Shown piece after piece: positions 14,701-20,185 of a stretch of DNA of 31,066 nucleotides. The position numbers and the translations under genes are program-made. Origin of the DNA: a virus; the IMG/VR virus record IMGVR_UViG_3300031539_000191, positions 1 to 31,066 of that record. One strand, 5' to 3'. How positions within the stretch are numbered: position 1 is the first letter of the stretch; the number at the start of each line of letters is the position of its first letter. A model generated the notes under the pieces. The model saw only the letters and a list, made by a program, of their open reading frames with translations. It did no database searches and had not been told where the DNA came from.

Positions 14701-15704
14701 TCATAGCCCCCAGTGGTCCACCGGGCCCGCGCGGCGGTGGCCGTTTTCGCAATCGACCTGAGCGATGGCCAGGTAGCGTTTCACCATGTCGAGGCTGCTG
14801 TGACCCATGATCTTCTGGAGGGAATAGATATCGCCCTTGTTGCGGATGTAGTTGATGGCGAAGGTGTGGCGGAACCGGTGGGGGTTGCAGGGGCTGACGC
14901 CGGCGCGAGTGCCCAGGCGGCGGAGGTGGGTGGCCAGGTGGCGGCGGTCGATGGGGCCGCCGTCGGTGGTGAGGAACAGGATACCCCCACCCCGGCCCTC
15001 CCCCTGAGAGGGGGAGGGGGGATCGGCCTGCAGATATTGCCACAGGGCTTTGCGAGTGCGGGTGCCGAAATAGACGGTCCGCTGTTGGCCCTGGCCGGCG
15101 TTGAGGCGGCTTTTGCCCCGCACCAGGGCGGTGCCGTGCCGCAGGTCCACGTCTGCCCCGGCCAAGCCGCAGAGCTCGCTGGCGCGGATGCCGGTATCCA
15201 GCAGGAGCAGGACGATGGCCCGATCGCGGCGGACCAGGTGGGGCGGGCGGCCGCTGCGGATCTGGGGGCGGCTCTGCCAGGGATGGGAGGTGTCGATGGC
15301 GGCCAGGATGGCCTTCAGATCGTCCTCCTTGAATGGCTTGATCTGGTGGCGGCTGGCGCGGGGTGGGTGGACGGCCCGGGCCGCGTGGACATCCACGTAG
15401 CCCTCTTCGAGGGCCCAGGTCCACAGGCTGGCGATAGTGGTGTGGGTGTTCTGGATGGTCCTGGTGGATGGGAGCCGGGCTGGCCGGGGAGCGACGCCGG
15501 CCGGCGTGAGATATGTGGTCTGGAGTTGGTGGAGGAAGGCGCGGACGTCGGCGGCAGTGAGGTCACGCAGACGGGGATCCCCGTCCAGAAAGGCCGCAAA
15601 TCTGCGCAAATTTAGGGCATAATTGCTGAGGGTGTGGGGGGAACAGCCGACGACCTCTTTGGCCAACAAGAATCCGTCGACAGCTTGCGATAATCTGATC
15701 TCCA
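14701..15704 (-). CDS. int: tyrosine recombinase / phage integrase
   Basis: A 334-residue integrase. The start is the ATG ending at 15704, with AGGAG 10 bases upstream; the longer reading to 15789 lacks a ribosome site. Residues 1-110 form the core-binding domain (SAM-like). The catalytic residues are all visible: R174 (TGIRASELCGL), K198 (VRGKSR), H276 and R279 (PHRFRHTF), H302 (MGHSS) and nucleophile Y311. A repeat element at about 14982-15022 is translated in-frame as a Pro/Gly-rich insert (residues about 226-241), in the beta-hairpin region before the HxxR box. It is encoded next to the attachment site it probably uses. Confidence 0.92.
14982..15022. repeat. CCCTCCCCCT palindromic repeat inside int
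   Basis: CCCTCCCCCTGAGAGGGGGA lies inside a C-rich flank (ACCCCCACCCCGG). It is an inverted repeat of a kind dispersed in many high-GC genomes, and it is read in-frame by the integrase gene. Confidence 0.6.
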
Positions 15705-15705
15705 T

Positions 15706-15953
15706 GATATGTGGTCTCCTGTTGTTACGATTTGATATTGCGGGTGCAAATTTCGTAACGTTGGACCACACATAAGGGCGATTTGGCAAGCTGTGTCGTC
15801 AGGTGTTCGGTGCAAGGTGGGCGGTACAAGACTTGAACTTGTGACCTCATGCATGTCAAACGTGTGGCCCATAGCATCGACCCCTGACCACATATTGCCC
15901 CGATTTTGAGGTGATGTGTGGTCTACGGTTCTGCTGATATGTGGTCTACGGTT
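15706..15953. promoter_or_regulatory. putative integrase arm-type sites, five copies
   Basis: The word GATRTGTGGTCT occurs at 15706-15717 (+), as GGACCACACAT at 15763-15773 (-), GACCACATAT at 15886-15895 (-), GATGTGTGGTCTACGGTT at 15913-15930 (+) and GATATGTGGTCTACGGTT at 15936-15953 (+). The copies flank the tRNA-like core on both sides, as arm-type sites do in a phage attP. A sixth copy (15509-15521) lies inside int. The first copy overlaps the int ribosome site region, which would allow autoregulation. Confidence 0.65.
15816..15865 (-). other. attP: attP core: 3' half of a tRNA-Val(GAC)-like gene
   Basis: On the minus strand the sequence reads as the 3' half of a tRNA: loop TTGACAT with anticodon GAC, variable region AGGTC, T-arm ACAAG-TTCAAGT-CTTGT with a perfect 5-bp stem, then ACCGCCC and ACC. 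The sequence upstream (to 15900) does not fold as the 5' half: the acceptor has mismatches and the D-loop would be about 20 bases. It is therefore a partial identity, as in attP sites that integrate into tRNA 3' ends. Phage genes and arm-type repeats lie on both sides, so this is more likely attP than an attL/attR. Confidence 0.7.
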
Positions 15954-16210
15954 GGAATTCCGGTGGGCAGTTCTTTTGGTTTCACCAGAAACACGACTGC
16001 CAGCGTGCAGATGGCGCAAGCGACCAGCGCGCCGACTAAATCCAACCGATAACCAGCCCCGGTGCAGATGAGCAATGCCCCAACGCCCAGACCACGTTGC
16101 CTCTTATGATCGGCTATCAGCAGCGGCGCGCAGCCCAGTACGAAACCAAACAATGTGCTCACCATGAGCTGACCAATCTGAAAGCCTAGTTCTTTTGCGG
16201 CCTCTTCCAT
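15923..16210 (-). CDS. small membrane protein in the lysogeny block
   Basis: A 95-residue protein with three likely membrane segments (LMVSTLFGFVLGCAPLLI, LGVGALLICTGAGY and LVGALVACAICTLAVVFLV) and short polar ends. The ribosome site GGAGGTGAT is near perfect. It is co-directional with the repressor, 16 bases downstream of it, so it is probably co-expressed in the lysogen. A superinfection-exclusion role is a reasonable guess from position and topology, but nothing proves it. The 3' end overlaps two putative integrase sites. Confidence 0.6.
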   Translation of the reverse strand: MEEAAKELGFQIGQLMVSTLFGFVLGCAPLLIADHKRQRGLGVGALLICTGAGYRLDLVGALVACAICTLAVVFLVKPKELPTGIPTVDHISAEP

Positions 16211-16226
16211 ATATCACCTCCGCCAG

Positions 16227-16580
16227 TCAATCACCTGTTTTCGCCGGATAGCTGGCCCTGGTCTCCCGCAGCGCCCTGATCACCGCCCTGGCCTCGCGCT
16301 GGCCTCCCTCGTCCAGATCGCGGTAGTGGTATAGCAATTCCTCCTCATCCTCCCCTGGATCCCGTGATGGCGGCAACAGACCAGCTGCACGGAATACTGT
16401 CTCCGGCGGCACATCAAGTGCCCGAGCCATCGCGACACAGACCTCCGGTCCCGCGCCTCTCATTTCGCCTATGACTCGGCTGACAGAGGTCCTGGTTATG
16501 CCCGCTGCTCTGGCAAGATCGGCCTGAGTCCAGTCTCGTTTCTTCAATTCTTTTGCCAACCAGCTATGGAAAGTATCCAT
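16227..16580 (-). CDS. phage repressor, Cro/CI-type HTH
   Basis: A 117-residue DNA-binding protein. Residues 1-58 form an XRE-type helix-turn-helix (WTQADLARAAGITRTSVSRVIGE, split by its turn near residue 27). The rest is a charged helical tail with no LexA/CI-type autocleavage domain, so classic RecA-induced cleavage is not expected. It is divergent from the early gene at 16726, with three operators between them. The first operator abuts the start codon and no ribosome site is visible (GTTACCCC then ATG). A leaderless transcript, as for lambda cI from PRM, is plausible. It likely maintains lysogeny. Confidence 0.8.
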   Translation of the reverse strand: MDTFHSWLAKELKKRDWTQADLARAAGITRTSVSRVIGEMRGAGPEVCVAMARALDVPPETVFRAAGLLPPSRDPGEDEEELLYHYRDLDEGGQREARAVIRALRETRASYPAKTGD

Positions 16581-16582
16581 GG

Positions 16583-16696
16583 GGTAACACTATCTTACCT
16601 TAAAATTTGTTGGAATGGGGTAACAAAATGCGACCACCTATTGACATATAAGAGCAAATGTGATACACTGTTGCCACGGGGTCACAATTTGCGACC
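16583..16696. promoter_or_regulatory. three 17-bp repressor operators
   Basis: Imperfect dyads of the form GGTNRCA-N3-TGYNACC are at 16583-16599 (GGTAACACTATCTTACC), 16619-16635 (GGTAACAAAATGCGACC) and 16680-16696 (GGTCACAATTTGCGACC). The first touches the repressor start region. The second ends five bases before the -35 of the rightward promoter. The third lies just downstream of its -10. This is the layout of a lambda-like genetic switch. Confidence 0.8.
16641..16669 (+). promoter_or_regulatory. early rightward promoter (PR-like)
   Basis: TTGACA (16641-16646), a 17-base spacer and TACACT (16664-16669), bracketed by operators 2 and 3, so repressor binding would block it. It reads into the ribbon-helix-helix gene and toward the tas locus. 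Confidence 0.7.
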
Positions 16697-16725
16697 TGAT
16701 GCTGACACAATAATGGGAGGTGGCG

Positions 16726-16932
16726 ATGGAACAGAAAACAAAAGTGCCCGCGTCAACACCAGCCCGGGAGAACTCCGAACGACGTAGTATTTCACTATAT
16801 CCGCCGGATTGGGCGGTCATTGATGAGATCAGCGATCGCTTCGGCGTGAATGTGAGCAGTGCGGTGCGAATGATCGTGCGCACATGGGACGGGTTCGACG
16901 GCGGCTCGGTTGACAACAGCGATAGCAAATAG
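16726..16932 (+). CDS. ribbon-helix-helix DNA-binding protein (early regulator)
   Basis: A 68-residue protein with a CopG/Arc-type core: strand RRSISLYPP, helix DWAVIDEISDRFG, turn VNVSSAVRMIVRTW. It is the first gene of the rightward early transcript, in the place occupied by cro in lambdoid phages, so a Cro-like or autoregulatory role is likely. ATG 16726 has GGGAGG five bases upstream; the alternative GTG 16720 overlaps that site. A terminator follows directly. Confidence 0.7.
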   Translation: MEQKTKVPASTPARENSERRSISLYPPDWAVIDEISDRFGVNVSSAVRMIVRTWDGFDGGSVDNSDSK

Positions 16933-16934
16933 AA

Positions 16935-16967
16935 CCCTCAGGCGATGACCAGCTTGAGGGCTTTTTC
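16935..16967 (+). terminator. rho-independent terminator before tas
   Basis: CCCTCA (16935-16940) pairs with TGAGGG (16955-16960) and is followed by CTTTTTC. It separates the early regulator from the tas gene, so tas and array expression may depend on read-through, antitermination or an unseen promoter. Confidence 0.65.
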
Positions 16968-16989
16968 TGTCTCAGAAAGGGGCGGCACG

Positions 16990-17766
16990 ATGGCAAATAA
17001 CCTACTCCGAGCGTTAGTTGACCTACGGGATCGGCAAGTGCAAAAGGCGCGCATCCAATTCAGCAATCGATTGAGCGCGCTGGAACGGGGCGCCGATGAT
17101 GGTCACGACAGTGGCCAGGAGGAGATAGTGGAGCGGTGGTTCGACCGGTTTCGGAAGATGGAGGATGAACTTGACGCCGATATCGCTGAAATCGTTCCAG
17201 ATCATCCCTTTTTTATGGAGCTGAGCGCGGTGAGAGGCATCGGGCCGATGTACGCCGCCAAGTTGCTGGCGATGATCGACATTGAGCGGGCTGAGACGGT
17301 GAGCGCATTATGGCGATACGCTGGATGTGGTGTGGTGGATGGTAAGGCCGAGCGCCCAGTGAAGGGCGAGCCACTGCATTTCAACAAGCGCCTGAAGGTA
17401 GCAGTCTACCTGGTTGCTGGCTCATTTCTGAAATGCAACAGCCCGTACAGAGCGATCTACGACAGCGCCCGTGAATACTATGCCGCCAACCGGCTGGACT
17501 GGACCAAGGGGCATCAACACTATGCGGCGTTGCGGAAGATGGCGAAGGTCTTCCTCGCACATCTGTGGGAGCGATGGCGAATGCTGGAAGGGCTGCCGAC
17601 GCGGAGCCTCTACGTCCATGAGAAGCTGGGGCACAATCACCGCTATTCAGCCGAAGAATTTGGATGGCCCCAAATAGCCGATGGTAAGCAGAGGACCGAG
17701 GTAAATGAGCGAGCCGAATCGCGTGAGAGAACCAATGTATCCGAGCGAGCCAATAATGGCGAGTGA
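16990..17766 (+). CDS. Tas-like RNA-guided protein (Nop/IS110-C-terminal-like), nuclease-less
   Basis: A 258-residue protein starting at ATG 16990 behind AAGGGGCGGC; the upstream in-frame start at 16945 lies within a terminator. Residues about 10-75 are charged, coiled-coil-like. Residues 78-130 contain LSAVRGIGPMYAAKLLAMID and SALWRYAGCGV, then GEPLHFNKRLKVAVYLVAGS and a C-terminal helical part with KVFLAHLWERWR and HEKLGHNHRYSAEEFGW. This is the pattern shared by IS110 transposase C-terminal domains and the Nop domain of Tas proteins. The N-terminal DEDD/RuvC-like catalytic domain of IS110 is absent and no HNH is seen, so it resembles the binding-only Tas type. The last 25 residues or so are read from the adjacent array, and the stop (TGA 17764-17766) lies inside its fourth full box. 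Confidence 0.75.
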   Translation: MANNLLRALVDLRDRQVQKARIQFSNRLSALERGADDGHDSGQEEIVERWFDRFRKMEDELDADIAEIVPDHPFFMELSAVRGIGPMYAAKLLAMIDIERAETVSALWRYAGCGVVDGKAERPVKGEPLHFNKRLKVAVYLVAGSFLKCNSPYRAIYDSAREYYAANRLDWTKGHQHYAALRKMAKVFLAHLWERWRMLEGLPTRSLYVHEKLGHNHRYSAEEFGWPQIADGKQRTEVNERAESRERTNVSERANNGE

Positions 17767-18040
17767 CCCGGGTCCCGGAAGCGAGCCGTAGTAGTCGAGA
17801 GACCCATGTTGTACGAGCGAGCCAAAAAAGCCGAGTGACCCGTCACTAGCAAGCGAGCCGACCATGTCGAGAGACCCATTTTGCGTGAGCGAGCCGTATT
17901 TGCGGAGAGAACCGTCGGTCGTGAGCGAGCCAAAGCCTTTGAGAGGCCCGAGGATGAAAAGCGAGCCGTACCGCGAGAGAGAACCGCAAAGTGGGAAGCG
18001 AGCCGCCGAGGTTAAGAGAACCGTGAAGAATGAGCGAACT
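17671..18040 (+). repeat. TIGR-like array: alternating 9-bp boxes and 9-bp unique spacers
   Basis: From 17707 to 18040, nineteen 9-bp boxes occur every 18 bp. Two box types alternate strictly. Type A is GAGCGAGCC (17707, 17743, 17815, 17887, 17923) or AAGCGAGCC (17779, 17851, 17959, 17996), with a degenerate GAGCGAACT at 18032. Type B is GAGAGAACC (17725, 17905, 17977), GAGTGACCC (17761, 17833), GAGAGACCC (17797, 17869), GAGAGGCCC (17941) or AAGAGAACC (18014). Spacers are 9 bp and all different, except one of 10 bp (17986-17995). Degenerate boxes CAAATAGCC (17671) and CAGAGGACC (17689) suggest a decayed leader end. The A-spacer-B-spacer unit is 36 bp, the published length of mature tigRNAs. 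The array overlaps the 3' end of the tas-like gene and ends just before the gene at 18068. Confidence 0.85.
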
Positions 18041-18067
18041 TCAGAGCATAGAGAATGGAGGGGCAAG

Positions 18068-18283
18068 ATGGCGAAGGGTAAGCGGCCACGGATATTGTGG
18101 GAGGAACGGAGGGTGGCATGCGCTGGGTGGTGTGCTGATGGGGCGACAGTTGAGCGACGCAGCCAAATAGCACGGCGCGGCTGGCGGTACGTAAACGTGC
18201 CTTCGCTGAAATGGGGTTTCCCGGTGTGGATCTGCCCGAAATGCGCAGCCCGGTATGAGCAAGAGAAGGAAGGGGCAAAATGA
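18068..18283 (+). CDS. small zinc-binding protein downstream of the array
   Basis: A 71-residue basic protein starting 27 bases after the last array box, behind GGAGGGGCAAG. Two cysteine pairs (CAGWC at residues 18-22 and CPKC near residue 57) could form a zinc ribbon. The middle is arginine-rich (VERRSQIARRGWRY). No family was recognised. It overlaps the next gene by four bases. Whether it works with the tas locus is unknown. Confidence 0.6.
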   Translation: MAKGKRPRILWEERRVACAGWCADGATVERRSQIARRGWRYVNVPSLKWGFPVWICPKCAARYEQEKEGAK

Positions 18284-18687
18284 GCGACCCACTAGAACGA
18301 TATCGGAAGGCCTGGATCCAGGAGCAGGCCGATCGGCAAAAGCAGTTCCAGGCGGAGGAGGACGCACACCGGGACGTCTGGCGGCAGCGGGCCAGCGATT
18401 TCATCGCCGAGCATGACCTGGGCGAGTTGCTGGCCTTCTTTCACATCGGGGATCCGGAGTTCCCCAGCTCTGGGTGGGACATCGTGTTTCCATTGCGGAT
18501 CCCCTACGGCGGTGAACACCTGCCCGGGACGTTCTCCCTCTTCATCGAGGGAGAGAAGCTGATGGGAGCAATCGCATTCGATTGCGGTGACTACAGGAAG
18601 GTGTATGTGCCAACCACCGATGCTGACATCGGACACTGGTTGGCCGACCTGGAAAAGTGGCCGCTGTCGGCTGATCATTATTGTTAA
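18280..18687 (+). CDS. unknown phage protein (135 residues)
   Basis: An acidic protein with an N-terminal charged helix (IQEQADRQKQFQAEEDAHRD) and a beta-rich C-terminal half (LPGTFSLFIEGEKLMGAIAF). ATG 18280 overlaps the previous stop (ATGA), so it is in the same operon. A terminator-like hairpin follows at 18694-18719. No family was recognised. Confidence 0.6.
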   Translation: MSDPLERYRKAWIQEQADRQKQFQAEEDAHRDVWRQRASDFIAEHDLGELLAFFHIGDPEFPSSGWDIVFPLRIPYGGEHLPGTFSLFIEGEKLMGAIAFDCGDYRKVYVPTTDADIGHWLADLEKWPLSADHYC

Positions 18688-18693
18688 GGTGCT

Positions 18694-18724
18694 GGGGGCA
18701 GGTCCTTCAACCTGCCCCCTCTTC
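18694..18724 (+). terminator. terminator-like hairpin
   Basis: GGGGGCAGGT (18694-18703) pairs perfectly with ACCTGCCCCC (18710-18719) around a 6-base loop. It is followed by TCTTC, so the T-tract is weak. Confidence 0.5.
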
Positions 18725-18726
18725 GT

Positions 18727-18835
18727 GGGCCGGCGGATCGCGGGCAGCGATCGTGAATTGCGGCAAGCGACGGGTGCGCGAGAGGCTGCCGCCGCAAGCT
18801 GATGGCCTCCACGGGTTCGACTCCCGGCCGGTCCA
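18727..18835 (+). ncRNA. tRNA-like element (atypical, 109 nt)
   Basis: GGGCCGG (18727-18733) pairs with CCGGTCC (18828-18834) as an acceptor-like helix with one G-U. GATC/GATC around a 9-base loop (18736-18752) resembles a D-arm. The T-loop TTCGACT (18816-18822) sits in a 4-bp stem. The middle does not form a normal anticodon arm; instead it has GCGGCA/TGCCGC (18760-18765 with 18788-18793). There is no encoded CCA. It could be a decayed tRNA, a tRNA mimic or a chance fold. Confidence 0.25.
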
Positions 18836-18874
18836 TTTGTCCGTGTGTATCCATCATAGCATATGGAGGCGACG

Positions 18875-19177
18875 ATGTTGTCTTTTGTACTCTTTTTGGC
18901 CCTGGGCTGGGGGGTGATGTTCGCGTTAATGCTCCATTACGTCCCCATCGGCCGCCACATTGTACTTAAACACACCTGGTTGGCAGTGGTCATCGGTGTC
19001 GGTGTGGATCTGGCCCTGATGTCGCTGATCCTGCCTCTGCCATATTGGCTGGCCGTGGCCGCCATCATCGCTGCCTCCAGCATCGGTATGATCGCGCGCA
19101 GCCTGGCGATAGAGTCGCAGGAGTCGGAACGATTGATGGGAGTGTTGAATGCCCCGCAAACCGACCGTCGCCAATAA
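18875..19177 (+). CDS. small membrane protein
   Basis: About 100 residues with three predicted membrane segments: LSFVLFLALGWGVMFALML, WLAVVIGVGVDLALMSLIL and LAVAAIIAASSIGMIA. A polar C-terminal tail follows. ATG 18875 is preferred because GGAGG lies six bases upstream; an ATG at 18863 overlaps that site. Its end overlaps the next gene by 29 bases. No family was recognised. Confidence 0.55.
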   Translation: MLSFVLFLALGWGVMFALMLHYVPIGRHIVLKHTWLAVVIGVGVDLALMSLILPLPYWLAVAAIIAASSIGMIARSLAIESQESERLMGVLNAPQTDRRQ

Positions 19178-19409
19178 GCGCCTGGCCAACAAGATCATCT
19201 GGGCGCTGGAGGACATCACAGCCATGTGCCTCGATCTCCGCGATGTCTGGGGCTACTGCGTGGATCGGGCTACGGAGAACCAGGATGCCGTGATGCTCGC
19301 CTACCTTGCCCGGTTCCGCGATCGGCTGGCCGGCATTGAGGCCACGGCCCAGGCTGCCCGGCACGGCGAGTATCGGGACAAAGGAACGTCGGGAACATCG
19401 AGGACATAA
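19149..19409 (+). CDS. small helical protein, unknown
   Basis: An 86-residue basic, helical protein (KRLANKIIWALEDITAMCLDLRD, AYLARFRDRLAGIEATAQAA) that overlaps the membrane protein gene. It has no recognised motif. It belongs to the early operon by direction and spacing. Confidence 0.5.
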   Translation: MPRKPTVANKRLANKIIWALEDITAMCLDLRDVWGYCVDRATENQDAVMLAYLARFRDRLAGIEATAQAARHGEYRDKGTSGTSRT

Positions 19410-19429
19410 CACTGCTATAGGAGAGAAGC

Positions 19430-19744
19430 ATGCCAATGGATCGCGCTTTGTACCCGGCCAAATGGGATGAGATCAGCCTGGCGGTGCGCTTGGAGGCGGG
19501 CTGGTGTTGTGAGGGCAGCCCTGCCTACCCTGAGTGCCGGGCAGAGCATGGCCAGCCACACCCGGTCACCGGCTCCCATGTCGTCCTCACCGTGGCCCAT
19601 CTCGACCATAACCCGGCCAACTGCGAGCGGGGCAACCTGCGCGCCTGGTGCCAGCGATGCCACCTCACCTACGATGCCTCAGTCCACGCTCAGCACGCAG
19701 CCGATAGACGCAGGCAGCGAGGTGAGCGCGCGGCGGTAGAGTAG
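19430..19744 (+). CDS. HNH endonuclease-family protein
   Basis: A 104-residue protein with an HNH-type core: GWCCEGSPAYPEC supplies cysteines, VVLTVAHLDHNPANC supplies the H-L-D-H core and the asparagine, and NLRAWCQRCHLTYDA supplies the second zinc pair and final histidine. Phage HNH proteins of this size nick or cut DNA and often assist packaging or act as free-standing homing nucleases. The position within the early operon leaves its role open. AGGAGAGAAGC precedes the ATG. Confidence 0.75.
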   Translation: MPMDRALYPAKWDEISLAVRLEAGWCCEGSPAYPECRAEHGQPHPVTGSHVVLTVAHLDHNPANCERGNLRAWCQRCHLTYDASVHAQHAADRRRQRGERAAVE

Positions 19745-20185
19745 TAGAGGCAGGAGCGATGATGGTCCCAATGTTCCTAACATCCCACACGATGGGCCTG
19801 CCGGGGGCAACCCTGGAAACGCGGCGGGCCAGTGGGAGGGCCGGTCATCCTACGAGTCGTATAAGAATCTATTATACGAACCGTAGGACGACGTTCCGGC
19901 ATGGTGGCCTGGAAGTGGGGAGTAGGTGTGGTTTGTGGGGCGCAATGGGGCCTCCAGTGGGGTGTAGGTTGCGAGTGTGGCCCCACTCGTTCGGCGGGTG
20001 GCGGGCGATGGCTGGTGGTGGCGGCCAGCGAGGGGTGTTTCCTGGTGGGGCAGAACCCCCCACCAGCGCGGGCCAGGGGGGGCGGGGCTCGAAGTCTGGC
20101 GAAGCCGGCGGCCACAGGTGTTACGACCTCCGGAAAATCCGCAAATTCTGGACGCGTGAATGATTGAGGCGATGGGGCGAGACGT
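19745..20185. other. 441-bp gap with inverted repeat and no convincing gene
   Basis: Between the HNH and primase genes lie a strong inverted repeat (19848-19888, listed separately) and G-rich sequence. Frames 19759-20163 (with a plausible AGGAG site) and 19901-20167 (W/G/V/C-rich) are open on the + strand, but both have low-complexity products and recognisable homology to nothing. I do not call either. Confidence 0.5.
19848..19888. promoter_or_regulatory. dif/lox-like inverted repeat
   Basis: Two 17-bp arms (19848-19864 and 19872-19888) match at 15 positions around a 7-bp centre GAATCTA. The inner arms TCGTATAA and TTATACGA are perfect. The ATAA-N7-TTAT centre resembles tyrosine-recombinase crossover sites (dif, lox). 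No T-tract follows, so it is not an intrinsic terminator. It could instead be an operator. Confidence 0.45.

Noticed and set aside
15705-15789. Integrase N-terminal extension to 15789
   Set aside because: No ribosome site at the longer start. AGGAG sits correctly before the ATG at 15704, and the extension would cover putative integrase sites.
15818-15900. Complete tRNA gene on the minus strand
   Set aside because: The 5' half does not fold as a tRNA (acceptor mismatches, about 20-base D-loop) and contains an integrase-site repeat. Only the 3' half is tRNA-like.
16990-17766. IS110 transposase or insertion sequence
   Set aside because: Only the C-terminal-type domain is present. The DEDD catalytic domain is missing and no element ends were found.
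17671-18040. CRISPR array
   Set aside because: Boxes and spacers are only 9 bp, two box types alternate, and there is no cas gene. The geometry fits TIGR, not CRISPR.
17647-18066. Minus-strand open frame with a repeated GSLxxx pattern over the array
   Set aside because: The 18-bp periodicity keeps frames open on both strands. Spacer-coded residues vary freely and the 10-bp spacer breaks the frame relation, so it is a by-product of the array.
17864-18283. Plus-strand frame with SEPxxxREPxxx repeats joined to the zinc protein
   Set aside because: Also an effect of the 18-bp period. The gene's own start at 18068 has a good ribosome site after the array.
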